A stretch of DNA of 21,001 nucleotides. Source: Gracilaria vermiculophylla. Its lineage: Eukaryota > Rhodophyta > Florideophyceae > Gracilariales > Gracilariaceae. The notes beneath the pieces were generated by a model that saw only the letters and a program-made list of their open reading frames with translations, was not told where the DNA came from and searched no databases. The position numbers and the translations under genes are program-made. Within the stretch, counting starts at the first letter, position 1, and each line of letters opens with the position of its first letter. This document shows, one piece after another, positions 1 through 9,122 of this stretch. Location: assembly GCA_019155205.2 (NCBI GenBank), contig JAHNZQ020000308.1, positions 1,524,142 to 1,545,142 of the forward strand. Reading direction: 5' to 3'.

Positions 1-324
1 AGTAGCGTTTACATTCCGCGTCACTGGTAACCAGGCGAGCGCGGCTGTTGACAGTTGCTCCAGCAGTTCTGCGAGGATCTGTGGACGATGCCATAGTTTA
101 CGAATGTTGTTGACGACTCTGATTGATATAACAGTCACAATTCACCCTTTGTTGTTGTGGACACAGTTCAGCCCTGCCGGCGTCGACAACACGATGAGGA
201 TATCAGAACAAAAAAAAATTGGGAAAAGTTTTAATGTTTTCACCTAACTACAAAGTAATTAAAATTGACCTCATATGAGGTCGCTGGTCAGATAGACACT
301 AGGGAGTTAAACTAAGAAATTTTG
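1..324. other. Unassigned left edge
   Basis: No reading frame of useful length and no recognised motif. There is an A-run near 211-219 followed by AT-rich DNA. It lies just upstream of a gag-like fragment, so it could hold the leader or LTR of that gypsy copy. I compared it by eye with the sequence upstream of the other gag copy (8166-8500, opposite strand) and saw no convincing match, so no LTR is claimed. Confidence 0.3.
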
Positions 325-605
325 AGTCTACTTCAATATTTGCTTTGGAAGAATCTCGTCTAATATCCTAAGGTTTCTCAGCCGTAGATCCCCAGGTGGC
401 CTTGAAGCTGCGCCTGTAGGAGCATTTTACGCCCAATGACCCTCCCCCTCCGCTTGGTGTTTGCAGATCTTCTTTCAGAAATCCCCTGGCTCGTGACGGC
501 GATTACCGGAGACCACCTTCAGGACCTCGAGCCTTTGGAGGCAACAAAAACTCATAACAGACGTTGTGCGCTACTACCTCGAAAGGAGAACTGATAGTAC
601 CACAA
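325..605 (+). pseudogene. Ty3/gypsy gag fragment, N-terminal part (copy C)
   Basis: This stretch matches, in inverted orientation, the 5' end of the gag region of the gypsy remnant at 8165-7870 on the minus strand. Shared blocks include AGGTTTCT, GATCCCCAG, CTTGGTGTTTG, GATTACCGGAG, CAACAAAAACTC and GTGCGCTACTAC versus GTACGCTACTAC. The similarity looks moderate to high with scattered substitutions and small indels. No frame stays open across it, so it is a pseudogene fragment. By homology it would encode the start of a retrotransposon Gag. Similarity ends near 600-605, where unrelated AT-rich DNA begins. The next recognisable gag piece starts near 1337, so this copy has lost or had replaced about 1.7 kb of gag. 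Both edges are approximate because they were aligned by eye. Confidence 0.6.
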
Positions 606-1336
606 CTACTCATCGTATCTGTCAAGAGGTCTAATTATAGCCACGAATTGTCAATAACTACTGTAATTGTCGTCCGTAAAGAAACTATCAATTACTTTTA
701 ATCTTTATGCAGCGTTTTAGACGCCAGAGACAAATTGCTTCGTACAAACTTTTTAATGGAACATGGATGAGTGATGGCCTTCTTGGATTGTGATGCAGGG
801 AACGAAAATGAAGCGCACGCCCATTATACAGGGTATTCCCATAAGGGCTTGGACAGCGGAATGTGCAGGAGAGCATTAATATGACTAAGTTCCGGGTAAA
901 CGGTCGGCTGCATGCATTTTACATGTGTGGAAAGGGTAACTCCCAGAGAGACCTGTGCCTGGTACAGTGCACGGGTGGTGGCCAAAATGGCCGGATATTT
1001 ACTTATTTATTTATCTAGAATTTTCTTTATTTATTTTAATAGCCCTAGACTGAAAGGGCACAGGCATGACCGCCATCACCCTCGTTAAGCGAAAACCAAG
1101 ATTTAGGTTCTGAGTCTTCCACCTACATCAGTTTCTGCCTCTCACGAGAGACATCCCGTTTTGTACGGTTCCTCATCCGCCTTGTCCGCTGAGAGCGCCA
1201 ATAATTGAATATACTACCAGCCTCACTGTGTTCGCTTTTTTATAAGGATCTTTACCACTCGCCGTTGTTCTCCCATACGGCTACCTTCTTTTTCCCTTTC
1301 TTCTGGAACATCCTCTACTTCGTAGATCGAGGGCCT
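606..1336. other. Unassigned AT-rich segment between two gag pieces
   Basis: About 730 bp that does not match the corresponding part of the better preserved gag copy. It holds a TTTA-type low-complexity run at about 995-1042, which could be the tail of a non-LTR or SINE-like insertion, but no A/B box or target duplication was recognised. A 62-codon minus-strand frame at 688-876 has no recognisable motif and is not called as a gene. Confidence 0.35.
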
Positions 1337-1350
1337 CCTTCCCTCGATCT
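1324..1350. repeat. Perfect 10-bp inverted repeat (hairpin)
   Basis: AGATCGAGGG at 1324-1333 and its exact complement CCCTCGATCT at 1341-1350 are separated by a 7-base loop. It sits exactly where gag similarity resumes (about 1337). The other gag copy has a CCTCGATC match to the right arm but no left arm. The left arm may therefore have arisen at the rearrangement breakpoint. A transcription terminator is unlikely in this context. Confidence 0.6.
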
Positions 1351-1970
1351 GCGCCAGGGTGCGTAGTCACTTGACATCGCACCCGAAGACCACCTGTACG
1401 GAGCTTGAGCGTTTTGCAGATTCCTATGGGGATACCCAACATGCCACACGACTCAGCCACGCTCCACGTTCGGACAAACCGATTGCCTATGGGAAACTTC
1501 GAGCATCCCCACTGACATTGGACTTCAGCACCTCAGCGGAGGTCGACGAGCTCACGCTCGTGGGAGAGTAAGAGGCCATTGCTCTCCCATACGCCTCACC
1601 TCCGGGAGCACTGTCTAGGACGAGGACACTATCGTCCCCTACTTCGTCCGCCACGGCAGAATCTTACAGGAGTGTCCGATTCGCGAAACCTCGAGGCTAC
1701 CGACCGCCTTTCAGGATTTGCTTGTCTAGAGAGCCCGTACATTGTACTACTCTCACCCCGGCAATGAAGGCCGCAACCCTGCTGGAACTGGATAAAAACT
1801 TCCAGGACCTTAAGAACACACCAATGTAGAGCGAAAGTTATGACACCGCGTATCACGACGTCCGCTCCCCTCCAGGAAACTACGGTTACCGCGATCCAGT
1901 TGGAGTGCAGCCTGTTCCACTCGCACTTACCCCGCCAGCGCAGGGGCCCGCACCCATACCGGGTGTTCTA
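1337..1970 (+). pseudogene. Ty3/gypsy gag fragment, C-terminal part (copy C)
   Basis: A plus-strand copy of the gag C-terminal half, homologous to the minus-strand gag at about 6180-5560. The frame at 1359-1571 reads S-H-A-P-R-S-D-K-P and D-F-S-T-S-A-E-V-D-E-L-T-L, against S-H-A-P-R-W-D-K-P and D-S-S-T-S-G-E-I-D-E-L-T-L in the other copy. After the stop at 1569-1571 the same frame continues with matching blocks (SVRFAKP, RICLSRE, GNYGYRDPV) to about 1960. There is an in-frame stop near 1828. Gag would form the particle and bind RNA. No CCHC zinc knuckle was seen. The right edge is a junction with a Tc1-like element near 1970. Confidence 0.75.
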
Positions 1971-2384
1971 TTCATCTTTCCAGTGCGCCGTGTTTTCACA
2001 CCAAGAAACTCTTTTTTGCTTATGATGTTCTTCCAGAAAGAAAGTTTTCCTCATCCTTTAATGCTTTAACAAATTTTTCTTATTAATTTCCCTCCATATC
2101 GTTGCTTTAGATACGTTGAGGTTGACGTTTTTTGCAATATTCTTGCACAAAACTTTCTCTCGACACAGTTCCCGCTTAATACTGCGCCTATCTGCTGGAC
2201 TGAGAAGACTGGGACGCCCTGTATACTTTTTTTCTCCATAACGTGCTGGGTTTTTAAGAAACCGGAGAATTGTGGCAGGATGACGCTTCAAATGTCGGCC
2301 AATTTCGGCATATGATTTACCGTTAGCTTTCAATTGTACAATTTCAAGCTGTTCGGAGCGCGAAAGAGGTGATCCTCGAGCCAT
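1968..2384 (-). pseudogene. Tc1-like transposase, N-terminal DNA-binding part
   Basis: Tc1/mariner transposases bind the terminal repeats through a paired-like double helix-turn-helix and cut with a C-terminal DDE domain. Here 108 codons are open (2384-2058). A first HTH spans residues about 11-45 (EQLEIV...AEIGRHLKR...ILRFLK). A short basic GRPS linker at residues 56-59 resembles the GRPR motif. A second HTH spans about residues 63-104 (REKVLCKNIA...SKATIWREI). A stop at 2060-2058 interrupts it. The same frame then continues for about 29 codons (FFLEEHHKQKRVSWCENT), which matches the linker region of the other Tc1-like copy, and ends at 1970-1968. The start ATG is favoured because MA-(R)-G follows it in both copies. 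No DDE residues remain, so it cannot be an active transposase. Confidence 0.85.
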
Positions 2385-2511
2385 ATTGATGGATGTTGAA
2401 GATGTATTGTTATGATTATGAAACGGTTTTTACTTATATGCTCTGCAAAAGGCGCACTACAGTACTATTTTAGCGCGGTTTTTAGGCGTGACATGATTTT
2501 GAAACGCACTG
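1968..2511 (-). mobile_element. Truncated Tc1-like DNA transposon (5' half)
   Basis: The element runs leftwards from a terminal repeat at 2511 through an untranslated leader of about 127 bp and the first part of a transposase, to an abrupt junction with gag-like DNA near 1970. The outer end lies next to a TA at 2512-2513, as expected for Tc1/mariner integration, and the integrase frame of a gypsy element reads up to that point. The second end and the whole DDE catalytic domain are missing. The leader is recognisably related to that of the second Tc1-like element at 14612-15640. Both have the CTA(G)TACAG, GCGC and AAAAA blocks and an A(A/G)A(A/C)CGTTTCA block upstream of the ATG. Confidence 0.75.
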
Positions 2512-2513
2512 TA
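2496..2513 (-). repeat. Tc1-like terminal repeat end plus TA target
   Basis: ATTTTGAAACGCACTGTA on the plus strand, read inward on the minus strand as TA-CAGTGCGTTTCAAAAT. Near-identical ends recur at 19647-19664 and 19688-19705, which marks this as a family terminus. The TA at 2512-2513 is the presumed target site inside the integrase gene. Confidence 0.75.
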
Positions 2514-3060
2514 CGTGAGCAAATCCACATATGCGTCCCAATTCTTCTGGTGTTCTACAACGTAGTGCTTCAAACTTAAAGCGATGGTTTTGTTAAACCT
2601 CTTTGCATATTCGGTGGTCTGGGGGTGCTAGGCAGTCGTAAGCAAATGCTTCATCCACAGCATTTCATAGATGGCACTGAAAAGCTTCACCGCAAACCGG
2701 GGTCCGTTGTCCGTTATGAAACACAACGGTATCCAATGTATGTACACCCAGTGCTCCAAAACGTTGTCGACAATTAGTTCTGCAGTAGGGCTCCGGACGA
2801 TAATGGCAAGCATAATCTTCGAGAGACGATCAGTGATCATGAGGATAAATCGATTCCCTCGCTCCGTCTTGGAGTGAGGGCCCAAAACGTCCATGCCCAC
2901 GAACTTCAAAGGTCCTGCAAGCGGGAACAGAGTGAGCGGCGTCCGTTGTCTACGGATATTCCTCCTCGCGGCGGCGCACTAGTGGCAGTCCGCCACCGTT
3001 TGTAAGGCGTCATTAGCCATTTTCGGCCAATGAAACTCCCTCCTCATGGGGAAACATATG
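2514..3060 (-). pseudogene. Gypsy integrase domain (copy A), catalytic Glu position mutated
   Basis: Integrase inserts the retrotransposon cDNA. A remnant of the zinc-binding segment (VADCH) lies near 3000, followed by the RRQRTPLTLFPLAGPLKF linker. The core has MDVLGP (Asp at 2891-2889) and FITDNGPRF (Asp about 2711). Exactly 35 residues after that second Asp, in E-Y-A-K-R-F-N, the expected catalytic Glu reads Lys, so the DD35E triad is lost. An in-frame stop replaces the residue before HPQT. The frame is intact in WDAYVDLLTY up to the TA at 2512-2513, where a Tc1-like element interrupts it. Domain assignment is secure. The domain is non-functional. Confidence 0.88.
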
Positions 3061-3399
3061 CGCTATCCTTTGCGGTGCCCGGCGAAGCAAGGATAGTGCG
3101 AGAGGTACAGAACTCTCACCCGTACGCTCATACGGACCAAATTCTAGAGAGCTCCGGCCAGTGGAGCGCGGCGTACAAGTACGCCGTATCAATCAAAATC
3201 GAATGACAATGTTAAAATCCCCACGGTGGCGAGGACCTCCTTTCCATACGCATCCATACTCTGCTCCTTCGCGAACTCCGCTATGTTGATGGGGAGAACG
3301 TCTTTCTCCTCCTGGGCAAGAGTCATCACCTCGGGGAGCCCACCTAACGTGCCCCCAGGTTTACAGCATTCCAAGCATTCTCCTCCGGATCCTTCTTCC
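3061..3399 (-). pseudogene. RNase H-integrase linker region (copy A)
   Basis: A minus-strand frame at 3374-3189 (ECCKPGGTLGG, DVLPINIAEFAKEQSMD) corresponds to the spacer between RNase H and the integrase zinc-binding region in gypsy polyproteins, where an E-F-A/E-Q type motif is common. Below 3189 the frame is disrupted. A histidine/cysteine-containing stretch near 3100-3000 is consistent with the HHCC domain but is too decayed to count residues. The call rests on position between two recognised domains. Confidence 0.55.
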
Positions 3400-3860
3400 C
3401 TGTTGCCGTTCTCGAAGACTAGACACGTAATAGTGTCCTCTAACTGTGTTTTATCTTTTTTTTTGGAACGGATACGTTACAGAGTGTCCGCCGCCTGGTG
3501 TTTTATGCCAGGGGGGTGGAAAATGAAAAACTCGCACTCCAAGAGGCGTAGTCTCCACCTCGCCAGGCGACCGGAAGCATTCGTCGAGGACAGTATCGAC
3601 TTCAATGGTGCGTGGTCCGTCCTCAAGGTGAAACGTGCGCCTTCCAGGTACGGTCGTTAAAGCAACACCTCCCAGACGATTGCGAGATATTCGCGATCCG
3701 ATGTGAAATACTTCCGTTCGGCAAGGGAAAGGCAGCGACTTCAGTATCCTATAGGTTGAAGTCCACCTTCAGGTTGTTCCTGTAGGAGGGCACATAGGAC
3801 ATGGTATTTACAGGCGTCTATGTCCAGCGCCGTTCGGCCGTTCCGCTTGGGAAGTACCAA
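3400..3860 (-). pseudogene. Gypsy RNase H domain (copy A)
   Basis: RNase H removes the RNA strand from RNA/DNA hybrids during reverse transcription. On the minus strand one sees LDIDACKYHVLCALLQEQ, then SLAERKYFTSDREYLAIVW, RTDHAPLKSIL, and GRLARWRLRLLEFEF followed by HPPGIKHQAADTL. These are the canonical Ty3/gypsy RNase H blocks. The acidic positions in LDIDA, SDREYLAI and RTDHAP are visible. Stops occur after IGY and after VLL, and in TL*RI. It follows reverse transcriptase directly and precedes the integrase linker. Confidence 0.82.
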
Positions 3861-3879
3861 GATCGGTGGATCTAATTGT

Positions 3880-4560
3880 CTCCTCTTCAAGGCGTTAAGG
3901 GCTTAAAACTCTCCGTCCGTCGAGATAGCTAATTGGGTCGGCTTGCTTTTCTTCGAGAGATGATTTAATGGCGCCATAACTTGGGAAACATTCGGGACAA
4001 ACCTCCGAAAAACAATACAAAACCCCAGAAAGAGTGGGGCTCAGTCTAGTTTGTGGGAGGGTGAGCTTCCTTGATGGCGTTTTGACTTTCTGTGGAAACC
4101 TGTAGGCGTCCTGGGAGCATAATCCGCCCCACGAAAACCACCTAAGCCTTGAAACAGTTCTCCATCTTCAAGTTGAGTAGAGCTTCATTCAGGAGTTGGA
4201 GGACGTGCTTCACATGCATAGTGTACTCCTCCACGCTGCAAAAGTACATAATGACATCGTCACTATACACCAGGACGTCCTGCCACTTCAAGTTTGACAT
4301 AATTACATTCACTGCTCGTTTGAACGTAGGGGTTGCATACTTTAAGCCAAATGGCATCCTTAGGAATCTGAAAATTCTACAGTGCGATTTGAACCTTGTC
4401 TTATCCTTATCAAAGTCATTTATATCAATCTGCCGGTAGCCGCTGTTGGCATCCAGCATGAAGAAAACCGACGCATCACCTACGTAGCAGGCTTGTTTTC
4501 CTCTGCAGTCGTTGATATCGCTTCAGCCCCCATGACGGCGATTGCTTCGCGTTCGGAAAT
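3880..4560 (-). pseudogene. Gypsy reverse transcriptase (copy A)
   Basis: A 105-codon open stretch (4459-4142) carries the RT palm motifs. LDANSGYRQIDI holds the first catalytic Asp, RFLRMPFGLKYATPTFKRAV is the conserved MPFGL block, and VLVYSDDVIMY holds the YxDD pair at residues 67-68. Upstream, EAISTTAEENKPATYVGDASVFF leads into it. Downstream, VGRIMLPGRLQVSTE and FFGGLSRMFPKLWRH form connection/thumb-like text with stops. The active-site residues remain, but the flanks are broken. Ty3/gypsy rather than copia is shown by YSDD and by the domain order. Confidence 0.88.
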
Positions 4561-4599
4561 ATCCTACGCATGAGGAAGATGAGCCTGTTCTGCAGAGAT

Positions 4600-5260
4600 G
4601 GGTACTGACACTTCAATTACATATCCTTTTCAGCTCAGAAACGGCGACTCCTTCACGTTTGCAAGCACGATTATGAAGGGAATGTTCCGCGCTATTTCCA
4701 TAACGCCGTTATCCATCATGGAGTGCTGTTTCATCGTCAGATGTGGAATCTTCTGTAGGAATGAAAGACCAGATGCAGAGGTCTGCACCCAAACTTTGGC
4801 CTGACTCCTTGCGGGTCTTTCAATACTCTTCACCACCCGGAGCTTATCCGAATGCGTTTCCCATGGAAGACTACCCACTTGACACGCATTGGCGTCAGGT
4901 CCCGGAGATGCGGACAAGATCCTACAGGGGCGGCGTCGTTAACCGTCCCCTTCCGCAGGCGCGGATATATTGCACGTAGATACCGATCCACTAAGGAAGT
5001 GCCCAATATGCAATGTTCTGCCACGTCGGTCGCCATGGGGAACCACACTTTCACCTGTAAGGAGCCCAGCCGGAGATACAAGGGAAATAGGTTGAGGATG
5101 TTCTATGCTCGACGCGGCGCATAACGCACCGTAGGGAGCTGGCCAGTTCTAAAGGAGCCGCAAGCAGACCGCAAGTGCACGACGGCATGCACGAATTTGG
5201 GGAAAACTCCGGTGTCGAGGATGGCGCGTACGGTTATGGAGGCGAGCCCGAAACATCCAA
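4600..5260 (-). pseudogene. Retropepsin-like aspartic protease and PR-RT spacer (copy A)
   Basis: The protease would cut the Gag-Pol polyprotein. The active-site triad Asp-Thr-Gly is visible in ITVRAILDTGVFPKF (LDTG at 5219-5208). Further on, LQVKVWFPMATDVAEHCILG and TSLVDRYLRAIYPRLRKGTV (5054-4964) fit the C-terminal half of the fold, including the hydrophobic-ILG block. The active-site piece and this segment are separated by frame changes and a stop near 5100. The spacer to RT (4917-4630) is open for 95 codons and ends in IPFIIVLANVKESPFLS. It has no known motif. Confidence 0.72.
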
Positions 5261-5379
5261 AAGAGTCCAACACCTTGTAGTTCTATTGGAACAGCGCGCA
5301 AACAAATATTTCAAAGGCATCCAATGGGTCCAAAGAGATCGGAGGTCCCGCCGATTCTGCGTCAACTTTGCAGACAGCT

Positions 5380-6690
5380 TCTACCTCTCTCCTAAATGCG
5401 ACCTCCGTGGAGCAGAGGCTCCATAGTAAGAAGCCACGCGGAGCCTGTACGCGTGACCCTGAGGCTTATCCTGGTTCGAGGGGATTGAAGTTTCATTTGA
5501 GAACGGCTGCTGTGGCTGCGCATTTGCGTGAGTCGTGTTCTTCTGAGGTGCATCCGGTTTGGGTGCCAGCAGCTGCAGTGGCGGCGCACATGCGTTTGAG
5601 AAAAGCAGCACTTCAACTGGAACGCGGTAACCATAGTTTCCTTGAGAGGAGCGGAGATCGTTGTACGCGGGACGATGATTTCCGCTTTCCGTAGCTGTGT
5701 CTTTAAGGCCCTAGAAATCTTCTCGAGTTCCTGCAAGATTGCGGCCCTCATTGATGAGGTGAGAGTAGTACAGTGTATTGTCTCTCAAAACAAGCAAATT
5801 CTGCAAGACGGTGCGTAGGTCTGGGGGTTTGCGAATCGGACACTGCTGTAGGGTCCTGTCGTAGCGTACAAGGTAGAAGGCGAGAGTGTTTCCATCCAAA
5901 TCGGTGCAACCTGAGATGAGGCATATGCAAGAGCAAGGGCTTCTTGCTCTCTCTCGAGCGTAAGCTCGTCAATTTCCCCTGAGGTGCTAGAGTCCAATGT
6001 CAGGGCGGATGCTCGAAGGTTCCCTAGGGCGGTCGGTTTGTCCCAACGTGGAGCGTGGCTGCGGCGCATGGCACGGTGGGTATCCCCATAGGATTCCGCC
6101 TAACGTGCTAGCTCCGTATGGTTGGTCTTCGGGTGCGTTGTCAAGTGATTACGCTCCCTGGTGGGGATCGAGGTAAGGATGCTTTCGAAAACCAGCGACT
6201 TCAACCGCCGTTCGGAATACACGTTCCCACACCGTAAGGCCTTCATCCACAGCTTTCGCGAGAACCCCAACTCCTTTATTCCCGTATTGGGTCTTTAGGA
6301 GATGACTTCAGCGTAAGCATCGGCTCTCACCTCGTCCGTTGACTACCTTTTGAGGAGGAAATTCAGGATCTCCGGGTACATCGTCAAGAGCTTTGTTTCA
6401 GGATCATCCAAAATGGTGTTCTCCCTTGTGAGGCGCAGCTGTACCAGCGAGTGCGCTTGACCGGTGAGGTACGACAGAAAGCGCCAGACGGCGGCACCTT
6501 CATGGAAAGCATTGGTATAACACGCTGAAAAAGAGGGTGTGAAAACTTTCCACACCGAAATGGGGTCTTCACGTGAAAAGGAGTGCTTCTTCATTGTAAT
6601 ATCCATCTGGCGCTGGAATTTTGTGAGTAAATTAGTGACTGACGCGTCGTTAAGAGTGTAGCGATCACTCAACTCTTAGGTGTCATAATC
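5380..6690 (-). pseudogene. Gypsy gag, core and C-terminal half (copy A)
   Basis: Capsid-like gag text begins at 6672 (LLTKFQRQMDITMKKHSFSR, VFTPSFSACYTNAFHEGAAV, LSYLTGQAHSLVQLRL). It continues through stops to SHAPRWDKPTALGNLRAS, GNYGYRVPVEV and the Gln/Pro-rich end near 5390. The K-F-Q.Q-M-D...F.G..V-W.FL pattern with a preceding charged segment fits a Ty3/gypsy capsid. Frames shift at least twice (about 6070-5750 and 5751-5390). No CCHC knuckle was seen. The part from about 6180 to 5560 is duplicated in inverted orientation at 1337-1970. Confidence 0.75.
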
Positions 6691-8165
6691 TACCACCTTG
6701 GCGAAGAGGTACAAAAGCAGGACGACATTCTTGAATCTTCTGCTTTCCTCCTTGGGAGGTATGCTGTCCTCCGAGCTGGGGGTTGTTTTACGGATTCGGA
6801 GTCTGAGTTTCTCTCTGAATCGGTGTTTCACCTTCTGCTTTTCTTTCTCCATTTCTTTTGGCGTCTTTCGTGTAGGTTATCTTAGTGCCTGACAATATCC
6901 AGGCTAATACGATTCACCGGATGAGGATTCTGTCCTTCTCTCCTTGGGTGAAGTAGTTTGCGAGTGTAATCACGTCCTTCTCTATAAGGTAACAGGTCCC
7001 GACGGCGCACAGCAGTATTCCTGAGGTGTGCCCTTTTCTCTACAACAGTAATCTCTCCTCCTCTGGCGTAAGGGGCGAGAGTATTCTGTCTTTCTCTGAC
7101 CGGATTCACGTCAGATGTTGATAGACAGAACCTTTCTTGTACTAAAAAAAAATTTTTTTAGCGCCGCTGCGGGGAACAGCTGCGCGGGTAGGAAATGAAC
7201 CTCCACAGAGATAGAATCTGAGATCACATCGAAGAAGAAATCCGAATCCAGCAAGGCATCCACAGCAGGGTGAGCACTCTCCGTTGCAATTTCCTCCACA
7301 AGAGCGAGACGGTCCACTCCGAATTATACCTCAAAACGGGCAGGAAGTGTTTCGACCGGCTCGTGTGAGAGCCCATCAGCAAAACGTGGAACCAAGGACT
7401 CCAGGAGAGAGTTTACTTCTGCTTTCACCTGTCCCGGCAGCTCCTGAGGTGGCGGCCGCAATACCGTGTGAGATTCTTCAATTTCCACGTCGGCGTTCTC
7501 TAATGGTGCCGTGGGGGATTCCGTTTACCTCCGGTCACGCACTCCCCGAAGGCGGTTCCTAAAACGCTCCACAGAGGAACCAGGTTTCCACAGGAGGCTT
7601 TCAGGATCTTCCAGTCTGGTATCCATCTTCTGGAGAGCGCTGCTCGTGCTGCGCCTACCGGTGGAGTCCGTTACTTGAGGGTCCTGTAGGGGGGTTTCCA
7701 TTGAGAGTTCTGAGAGGAACATATAGGAGGAATTCGAGGGTGATTTACCTCCAGTTTTGAATCCTCTTAACGAAGAATTTCAATGTTGGGTTGCGATGGT
7801 TACAAACTAGAAACTCTGTTCTGTTACGACTCTTGCGATATCTTTAGGAATCTGCCCTTCTAAGAAGGTAGACCATTTATGATATCGTCAGTTATACTTT
7901 CGCCGTAGTAGCGTACAACGTCCGTTAGGAGTTTTTGTTGACTCCGAAGGCACGAGTCCCCAATGGTGGGCTCCGGTAATCGCTGCCACGAGCTGGTGGA
8001 ATCCTGAAAGGGGTTCCCCAAACACCAAGTGTAGAGAAAGGATTGGTGGGCAGACAATGCTTCTACACGAGCTTTGACGAGGCGATCTGGGGATCGGCGG
8101 CTTAGAAACCTAAAGATGTTCGGCGAGAGTCTCCAACTGGAAAAGAACACTTAGACTGAAAGGTG
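6691..8165 (-). pseudogene. Gypsy gag, N-terminal region (copy A)
   Basis: Continuous with the gag core and degraded into several frames. Visible pieces are FFSSWRLSPNIFRFLSRRSP at the start (8150), DSTGRRSTSSALQKMDTRLE (about 7680), then an acidic segment (TAPLENADVEIEE, QVKAEVNSLLESLVPRFADG) passing into VDRLALVEEIATESAHPAVD (7310), and a basic coiled-coil-like stretch (KQKVKHRFREKLRLRIRKTT, about 6840-6780) just before the capsid. A homopolymer (A7-9/T7) near 7143-7158 coincides with a frame break. The family function beyond a structural Gag role is unknown. The assignment depends on continuity with the capsid and the match to 325-605. Confidence 0.6.
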
Positions 8166-8625
8166 CTTGGTTTTTTCCCCCAGAGATGGAGCTCGACCGC
8201 AGGTTAAGTACCACGCCGGGAGCCCGCATCCGCAGGTCTCACCACTGTAGTATTTACATGAAACAATTAATTAAAATAAATTTTCATTCTATCGTTCCTC
8301 AAGGGTATTGTAGCGCACGTGGGGCGAATTATGCACCACTTGGCTCAGGTAATGAAATAAGTGTCCTCCTTAGGAATATCCTGTCGTAAAGCCACACCAC
8401 AATATCAACTAAAGATCCACTCTAGTACAGGCTCCACCGCTAAATGATCTCTGCAAAGGAAGATTCGGACGTCTTCGTGTGCTTTTACCACTTGTTTTCT
8501 ATGGTACTAGAGAATGAATATGTTTGTATCGTAGCTGGGTGCTTCAAATAAAACCAATTCTTGTCCTGAGAGTTCTCGAATCTTTTCAAAACGAAAGTAT
8601 TGATTGGATAGACTCCTCAAGGGGT
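8166..8625. other. Unassigned, upstream of gag copy A
   Basis: Expected position of the 5' leader and LTR of the minus-strand gypsy element. It is partly AT-rich (8268-8290). I saw no TG...CA-bounded repeat and no convincing tRNA primer site. No reading frame with recognisable motifs was found. Confidence 0.3.
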
Positions 8626-8823
8626 TTATGCTGCTGTATATAACTCAATTTCGTTAACAATACCCCCAAGTTTGCTTTTGCTATTGTTGATTTTAGTGTC
8701 CGAAAAATAGTACTCATCTCGTAGTATGGAGGAGCCTTTGCCACTGAGTTTGCATACTTGGCGTGTCATTCCGCCGGTTCTATACTCGTACGAGATTTGG
8801 GTCGGGTCTACGCACAACACGCT
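8626..8823 (-). pseudogene. Unrecognised coding-like fragment
   Basis: About 65 codons open on the minus strand (8820-8626), with protein-like text: VDPTQISYEYRTGGMTRQVC, KLSGKGSSILRDEYYFSDTK and a C-terminal GGIVNEIELYTAA. The open frame extends upstream only to a stop near 8853. Beyond that, another frame reads on with hydrophobic text (VEAFNISFHIMVA) to about 8900. The composition (balanced charge, no low complexity) suggests a real protein remnant rather than a shadow. I do not recognise the family, and no neighbour suggests a role. It could be the C-terminus of another transposon gene. Confidence 0.35.
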
Positions 8824-9122
8824 GTGTGCCGTGAGCGGGTTTGTATCATATAGCTACCATAATATGGAAAGAAATGTTAAACGCTTCCACGATATTCACT
8901 GTTTCTTGAAGTTGCATGACGTTGCCAATTACTATTCATTGCATACAAGCAGTAGTTCTGATGATGCCTAAATCAACGTAAAAGTCAACTAGATACTGTT
9001 CTTCGGACTACTATCTCGTCGCTCTATAGCACTGACGCTTTCAAAACGTGATGAATGTTTTGGCTCTCAAACGGCAATAGAACAAATTTTGATAAATCTG
9101 ACTGAGAACTAGGCGAGGAACC

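Larger units (their letters stand above)
2514..8165 (-). mobile_element. Degenerate Ty3/gypsy retrotransposon (copy A)
   Basis: A single gypsy-order element, reading from high to low coordinates: long gag (8165 to about 5380), aspartic protease (about 5260-4830), reverse transcriptase (about 4560-3880), RNase H (about 3860-3400), linker, then integrase (about 3060-2514). The order PR-RT-RH-IN defines Ty3/gypsy (Metaviridae-type). Every domain has stops or frameshifts. The integrase is cut by a Tc1-like insertion at 2512-2513 and its C-terminal part is not found on the other side. No LTR was identified at either end. The element is about 5.6 kb as preserved. Confidence 0.8.

Noticed and set aside
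3226..3660. 144-codon plus-strand frame
   Set aside because: It is antisense to recognised RNase H and linker text on the minus strand.
7140..7160. A7-9/T7 run as a programmed frameshift site
   Set aside because: It lies inside gag of a heavily mutated element, far from the gag-pol junction. A simple indel is more likely.
1..8600. LTR pair for gypsy copies A and C
   Set aside because: No direct repeat with TG...CA edges or primer-binding site could be matched by eye in the expected flanks.
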